Source: an uncultured Lachnospiraceae bacterium (GTDB lineage: Bacteria > Bacillota > Clostridia > Lachnospirales > Lachnospiraceae). From it: a stretch of 18,344 bases of DNA. The position numbers and the translations under genes were made by a program. Where the stretch lies: NCBI GenBank assembly GCA_902796375.1, contig CADBOW010000119.1:1-18344 (forward strand), given 5' to 3'. Position 1 is the stretch's first letter, and each line of letters opens with the position of its first letter. Shown one piece after another: positions 15,003-18,344 of this stretch. The notes below the pieces were generated by a model. The model worked only from the letters and a program-made list of their open reading frames with translations, was not told where the DNA came from and searched no databases.

Positions 15003-16742
15003 CTAATCCTGTGCAATACGGAGCAGGACGGCGATCGCCTCCGTTCCGTCAACCCATTCCACCGGAATCTCGGTCACATCATAGATCCCGCTGAATTCAT
15101 TGATATATCTGCGCCATTTCCGGATACCTCTGTCAGCCACAGGCTTCTCAAGCAGCGTTCCCGGATAGCTCTCATATTCTTCCTTCCCGTCCGGAATGAT
15201 CCTCCGGGAATCCTGACCGACGAAATCAAAGCCCAGCTGCCGGTTCAGTGCCGAATTTGAGAAGAGCACCTTGCCGCTCTCCTTGTCCCGGACAAAAATA
15301 TGGATGGCCAGCTGATGGAATACCTCCAGCAGGTCGCTGCCGGAGCTGCCGTTCTTCCCCATCCCTCTTCTGAAGGAAATGCATTCACTCATCATACGGG
15401 AGATCATTTCCGCGAACAGGATCTCCGACTCCGTCCAGATCCTCTCTCTTCTGGTCTCAAGAAATACCAGCTTTCCGATGGATTTCCCGCCGACACGGAT
15501 GGGATAGATGATCGCTGCACGTGCAAATCCCTGGAATACGCTGACCCGGATCCGGTTGGTCATGGATTTCTGATCCACCACATATCCGTCCTCCGAAATC
15601 CTGTTTCTCTCGTCCTCTCCGAAGGCCTCGAAGTTGATCTCCTTGGGCATGGTTCCGTCATAGCTCACATAATCATCTACCGCCCCGAAGCTTCCGCTTG
15701 TACTGTTCCTCATCATCAGAAATGCATAGTCGATGTCCAGGACATTTTTCGCCTCCTGAAGGATCACATGAACCGCATCCACGGAATCCCCGTGGATCAG
15801 ATCCTGCAGCTTCATGATCACCGCCTTCTGCTGGTGCTCAAACTCCAGCAGTTTCTCCATTTCCTTCTCCCGCTTATTTCTGCGTCCGCTGACCACGGTA
15901 CGCTGGATATATCCGCTGACCAGCTCCGCCAGACGATACTGTTCCCGGGATGCGATCCTGAGGGCCGCTGTCTGGGATTTATCATGGGCACAGAGCATCC
16001 AGGTGGCCAGATGAACTCCATTTACCATAAGGGGCACTGCAGAAACCCGGCTGTCCGGATTCCCGTCATCCAGCTCCATATAAACCGGCTGATCCTGCAT
16101 CAGGGCAGACCGCTTGATGCTGTCAAACATTTCCTGATTCTCCGGGCGTTCAAACATATCATAGTAATGCCCCAGATATGCCTCCGGTCCTACCGGCGGA
16201 AGCAGGGAATGTCCGTCCTGATCCACCACGGTGGAATACAGGCCGTAGGCATTTGCATAGATCCCGAAGATCTCACTCAGATCATCCTTGCGGAACACAT
16301 CCTTGGTAATGATCATGGTGGCGGAATCCTTCCGGTTGCGCTCCGCCGCTATATCCTCCTTCGGAACCATGATCTCATGAAAAATATACTCGATCAGATA
16401 ATAATCCGCATCAAAATCGATATACTGCGAGGAAACATCCACATTCCGGATCACCGCGTCATCTCCCACCAGGCGGACCCGATAGGTGAAATCCGTATGC
16501 TTTTCGGCGGCGATACTTACCGCATCGATGAATCCGTTCCGATCCTCCGGATGGATATAATCCTTCGGGAGACGGAAGCCCCCCTTCAGACTGTCCAGAT
16601 TCATGCCAAGCTGTTTTACATTTTCGGAAATGTATTCCAGCTTCGTCCGGGTTACCGGCTCATCCTTCGTATATTTCATTACGACCACGCAGCTGTTTGA
16701 CATCTCCAGCGCGCGCACCAGATAGTTCTTCGTCCGGTCCAA
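15003..16742 (-). CDS. PAS-GAF-PAS sensor protein without a visible output domain
   Basis: The 579-residue protein appears to be cytosolic and entirely sensory. An N-terminal PAS domain (about 8-125) shows LEYISENVKQLG, DYIHPEDR and TYRVRLVG. A second, GAF-like sensor region (about 145-285) includes IYANAYGLYSTVVDQDGHSLLPPV and VPLMVNGVHLATWMLCAHD. A charged helix (about 290-315) leads to a GAF domain (about 320-465; VLDIDYAFLMMRNS, AAIIYPIRVGGKSIGKLVFLE). A C-terminal PAS-like domain follows (about 475-579; IHIFVRDKESGKVLFSNSALNRQLGFDFVG). There is no GGDEF, EAL, kinase or DNA-binding region, and no membrane helix. The TTG start is set by a near-perfect ribosome site 5 bases upstream. mreB follows after 22 bp. 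Domain limits are by eye. It may pass a signal by binding a partner. Confidence 0.82.
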   Translation of the reverse strand: MDRTKNYLVRALEMSNSCVVVMKYTKDEPVTRTKLEYISENVKQLGMNLDSLKGGFRLPKDYIHPEDRNGFIDAVSIAAEKHTDFTYRVRLVGDDAVIRNVDVSSQYIDFDADYYLIEYIFHEIMVPKEDIAAERNRKDSATMIITKDVFRKDDLSEIFGIYANAYGLYSTVVDQDGHSLLPPVGPEAYLGHYYDMFERPENQEMFDSIKRSALMQDQPVYMELDDGNPDSRVSAVPLMVNGVHLATWMLCAHDKSQTAALRIASREQYRLAELVSGYIQRTVVSGRRNKREKEMEKLLEFEHQQKAVIMKLQDLIHGDSVDAVHVILQEAKNVLDIDYAFLMMRNSTSGSFGAVDDYVSYDGTMPKEINFEAFGEDERNRISEDGYVVDQKSMTNRIRVSVFQGFARAAIIYPIRVGGKSIGKLVFLETRRERIWTESEILFAEMISRMMSECISFRRGMGKNGSSGSDLLEVFHQLAIHIFVRDKESGKVLFSNSALNRQLGFDFVGQDSRRIIPDGKEEYESYPGTLLEKPVADRGIRKWRRYINEFSGIYDVTEIPVEWVDGTEAIAVLLRIAQD

Positions 16743-16747
16743 ACCGG

Positions 16748-16758
16748 TCACCCCCTTT
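16748..16758 (-). promoter_or_regulatory. Ribosome site that sets a TTG start for the sensor gene
   Basis: AAAGGGGGTGA differs at one base from the full anti-16S complement AAAGGAGGTGA and stands 5 bases before TTG at 16742. The in-frame GTG at 16751 lies inside this site and so is not the start. Confidence 0.75.
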
Positions 16759-16763
16759 ACACC

Positions 16764-16791
16764 AAAAAGCAGGGTAGCAATCCCTGCTTTT
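16764..16791. terminator. Terminator or attenuator between the DivIVA-like gene and the sensor gene
   Basis: AAAAGCAGGG (16765-16774) and CCCTGCTTTT (16782-16791) pair perfectly around a 7-nt loop. On the minus strand the stem runs into TTTTT (16764-16768). It sits 39 bases past the DivIVA-like stop and only 22 bases before the sensor start, so any read-through transcript must pass it. It could work in either direction. Confidence 0.85.
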
Positions 16792-16830
16792 CGTCGTATG
16801 TTTGATTCCTATGTCTCTTACGAGAAAATC

Positions 16831-17715
16831 TTACTGATTCAGATCGCCGAAAGCACCGTCTGTCAGTTCCTTTGTCTTCTTCACAGCACCCACAACCTGA
16901 TCCACGGAATCCTGCAGCTGTGATACAAACTCACTGATGCTCTCACATTCACGCTTCACCTGTGAGCGTGTCATATAGACTTCCTCTCTGGTCTTCTGCT
17001 TCAGTGCCTCGCACTCAGCCTCGGTCTCCGTCTTCAGCTTCTCGCACTCGGCCTCGGTCTCCGTCTTCAGTCTCTCACATTCAGCCTCGGTGGAGGACTT
17101 CAGATTATCGCAGTAGGTCTCCGTATTCAGCTTCTGATTCGCACAGTCATAGCTGGTGGTAGATCTCTGACGCTCACATTCCGTCTCCGTGGTCTCCTTC
17201 AATTCCCTGCAGGACTCTTCCGTCTCGGATTTCAGCTTCTCACATTCCGAAGTGGTGCTGTTCTTCAGAGCCTCGCACTGATCATGGGTATCCTGCATCA
17301 TCTTCTCCAGCTCTGCAGCTACCTCGCTCTTCTTGGTGGCACATTCCCGCTCTGTATCCCTAACCATCCGGTCAGCCCGCATCTGCGCATCCAATGCTAC
17401 CTTGCTGACGGACTCATACTTCGCCCTGTAATCCTCTTCATTTGCCTCATAATCAGCCAGCTTGGCATGGAGCATATCCAATTCATCTCTCAGATCGGTG
17501 TTTGCTTCTTTCAGATTATCCACGGTCGCCTTGGATTCGTTCATGTTTACTTCACGCATCTTTCTCAGGCTGTCTACCGTCTCACCCAGCTTTACTGTAG
17601 TCTCCTTCAACTGGGCTATCTGCTTCTCGTAATCCTCCTGCATCTCGGAAATATAATTCTCAACTGCCTTTTTATCATATCCGCCGAAGGACACTGTTTT
17701 CAAATCGAATTCCAT
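16831..17715 (-). CDS. DivIVA-like coiled-coil protein with cysteine-bearing 11-residue repeats
   Basis: The 294-residue protein opens with a DivIVA-type N-terminus, FDLKTVSFGGYDKKAVENYI followed by about ten residues with DYE, matching the F-x-x-GYD-x-x-x-V-x-x-(F/Y)-x-x-x-x-x-x-DYE pattern of the membrane-curvature-binding domain. Coiled coil runs from about 25 to 265. From about residue 120 to 262 the sequence is a chain of 11-residue repeats such as STEAECERLKT and ETEAECEKLKT. Cysteines sit at 125, 147, 158, 169, 180, 191, 202, 213, 224, 235 and 257, an exact period of 11, with Leu 136 and Val 246 filling the two gaps. DivIVA relatives scaffold poles, septa or wall growth. AAAGGGG is 7 bases before the ATG at 17715; an ATG at 17736 has no such site. 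A hairpin follows. Confidence 0.87.
   Translation of the reverse strand: MEFDLKTVSFGGYDKKAVENYISEMQEDYEKQIAQLKETTVKLGETVDSLRKMREVNMNESKATVDNLKEANTDLRDELDMLHAKLADYEANEEDYRAKYESVSKVALDAQMRADRMVRDTERECATKKSEVAAELEKMMQDTHDQCEALKNSTTSECEKLKSETEESCRELKETTETECERQRSTTSYDCANQKLNTETYCDNLKSSTEAECERLKTETEAECEKLKTETEAECEALKQKTREEVYMTRSQVKRECESISEFVSQLQDSVDQVVGAVKKTKELTDGAFGDLNQ
16930..17358 (-). repeat. Thirteen 33-bp coding repeats (hendecads)
   Basis: Thirteen consecutive 11-codon units inside the DivIVA-like gene, eleven with cysteine in the same place. The units around 17010-17110 are nearly identical at DNA level (GCCTCGGTCTCCGTCTTCAG recurs 33 bp apart), while the outer ones have diverged, which suggests recent unit duplication on the C-terminal side. 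Confidence 0.88.
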
Positions 17716-17766
17716 GATAAAACCCCTTTCTGACATCTAACCGTCACAAATAATCTTCGCTTACAA

Positions 17767-17791
17767 AGTATATCACATCCGCTTGTGATAT
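17767..17791 (-). promoter_or_regulatory. Promoter of the DivIVA-like gene with an overlapping inverted repeat
   Basis: On the minus strand an extended -10, TGATATACT (TATACT at 17767-17772), lies about 50 bp before the start at 17715; no good -35 is seen. The perfect inverted repeat ATATCACA / TGTGATAT (17770-17777 and 17784-17791, 6-bp spacer) covers part of the -10 and most of the spacer, a layout expected of a repressor site. Confidence 0.6.
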
Positions 17792-17895
17792 GCACCTGGT
17801 TTTTTCAGTTTCTTCTTTTTTTTCGGTCCCTTCCGCATACCGCTTCCCACGCCGGTTTCACAGGGATCATCCGCGGCGGGTTTCAGAGTGATACC

Positions 17896-17924
17896 TTGTG
17901 GATTCCGATGATATGTGGTAGAAT
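17896..17924 (+). promoter_or_regulatory. Promoter of the lipoprotein gene
   Basis: TTGTGG (17896-17901), a 17-bp spacer and an extended -10 TGGTAGAAT (TAGAAT at 17919-17924) lie about 58 bp before the ATG at 17983. It is divergent from the DivIVA-like promoter, with about 100 bp between them that hold only a T-rich tract and no clear feature. Confidence 0.7.
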
Positions 17925-17982
17925 ACCCTATGATCTTGCGCCGGGCTCACGCCCTGCAGAAAGAAGGAAGAAAGGGTACAAA

Positions 17983-18344
17983 ATGAAGAAACGAATCACG
18001 GCCGGCATCCTCATGCTTGTCCTGATCGCCGGGCTTATGACCGGATGCGGGACCAACAAGGAAAGCCAGTTTCAAAGCTACGTACAATCTCTGATCACTG
18101 CAAATTACCTGGGCACATCAGATGAATATATCAAGACCACCGGCGTCAACGAAGCAGATGCCGAAGCTCTGTATCTGCAGAATGTAAGCCGCCTGTCCAA
18201 CAACCTGATCGCCTATTACGGGCTGGAGATCGGAAATGATTCGGAAATGGCCCCCCGCATGACGGAGGTGTCCAAGCTGATCTACAGCAAGATCCGGTTT
18301 GAGGTATCTCCTACCCGGATGGAGAACGGGATCTACTATGTGGA
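17983..18344 (+). CDS. Putative lipoprotein, N-terminal part (truncated by window end)
   Basis: An open frame of 120 codons runs from ATG at 17983 to the end of the window without a stop. It begins with a lipoprotein signal peptide: MKKR, a hydrophobic core ITAGILMLVLIAGL and the lipobox MTGC with Cys 22, so the mature protein should be lipid-anchored on the outer face of the membrane. After that come polar helices (SQFQSYVQSLITANYLGTSD, SRLSNNLIAYYGLEIGND) and the beginning of a strand-rich part (IRFEVSPTRMENGIYYV). I do not recognise the family, though small clostridial lipoproteins of this layout are common. AAAGGG lies 6 bases before the ATG, and a promoter is present upstream. Confidence 0.85.
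   Translation, partial: MKKRITAGILMLVLIAGLMTGCGTNKESQFQSYVQSLITANYLGTSDEYIKTTGVNEADAEALYLQNVSRLSNNLIAYYGLEIGNDSEMAPRMTEVSKLIYSKIRFEVSPTRMENGIYYV

Noticed and set aside
14981..15052. An N-terminal extension of mreB by 24 residues
   Set aside because: The extension lies inside the sensor gene and lacks MreB similarity; AGGAGG 7 bases before 14980 sets the start.
15300..16700. A plus-strand open frame of about 466 codons opposite the sensor gene
   Set aside because: The minus-strand frame has PAS/GAF features and a near-perfect ribosome site. The antisense product has a shadow-like composition rich in His and Ile.

Overview
The window looks like a chromosomal housekeeping segment from a Gram-positive, low-to-moderate-GC anaerobe. 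A member of the Clostridia, probably a Lachnospiraceae relative, is the best guess. The evidence is strong AGGAGG-type ribosome sites, sigma-A promoters with 17-bp spacers, a large SRP RNA with an Alu domain, a DivIVA-type protein, MreB, RecD2 and ComF, and the tadA / SRP RNA and tatD / rsmA neighbourhoods known from Firmicutes. The taxonomic call is inference, because there is no rRNA and no search was possible. I saw no insertion sequence, prophage, CRISPR array or tRNA.

Layout. (1) 1-504 is the 3' end of murG, followed by a two-way terminator. (2) Minus strand 634-1801 holds an HD-domain phosphohydrolase-like gene and a small membrane-anchored protein. Behind them, 1802-2356 is the only gene-free stretch over 300 bp. 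It contains the HD-gene promoter with a near-palindrome, then the SRP RNA gene with its own promoter and terminator. (3) Minus strand 2357-4715 is tatD, rsmA, tadA, with three 36-bp tandem repeats between tatD and rsmA. (4) A compact divergent promoter (4745-4794) with a palindromic -10 separates tatD from a plus-strand PLP aminotransferase. (5) Plus strand 6126-9926 is malQ, plsC, an unknown anchored protein and a CPBP membrane protease. (6) Minus strand 9911-17715 is read from the right: a DivIVA-like coiled-coil protein, a PAS/GAF sensor with no output domain, mreB, recD2, comF and ddl. These are tightly spaced except for a hairpin after the DivIVA-like gene. (7) From 17983 a plus-strand lipoprotein gene starts and is cut by the window end.

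How they fit together. Several genes serve the cell envelope: murG and ddl make peptidoglycan precursors, MreB guides wall elongation, plsC makes phosphatidic acid, and the DivIVA-like protein probably scaffolds poles or septa. Others serve translation and RNA: tadA, rsmA and SRP RNA. recD2 and comF act in DNA maintenance or uptake.

The least ordinary part is the right end. There a DivIVA-type N-terminus is joined to about thirteen 11-residue repeats, eleven of which carry a cysteine at the same position. This gene lies just upstream of a PAS-GAF sensor with no recognisable output domain, and that sensor lies directly upstream of mreB.
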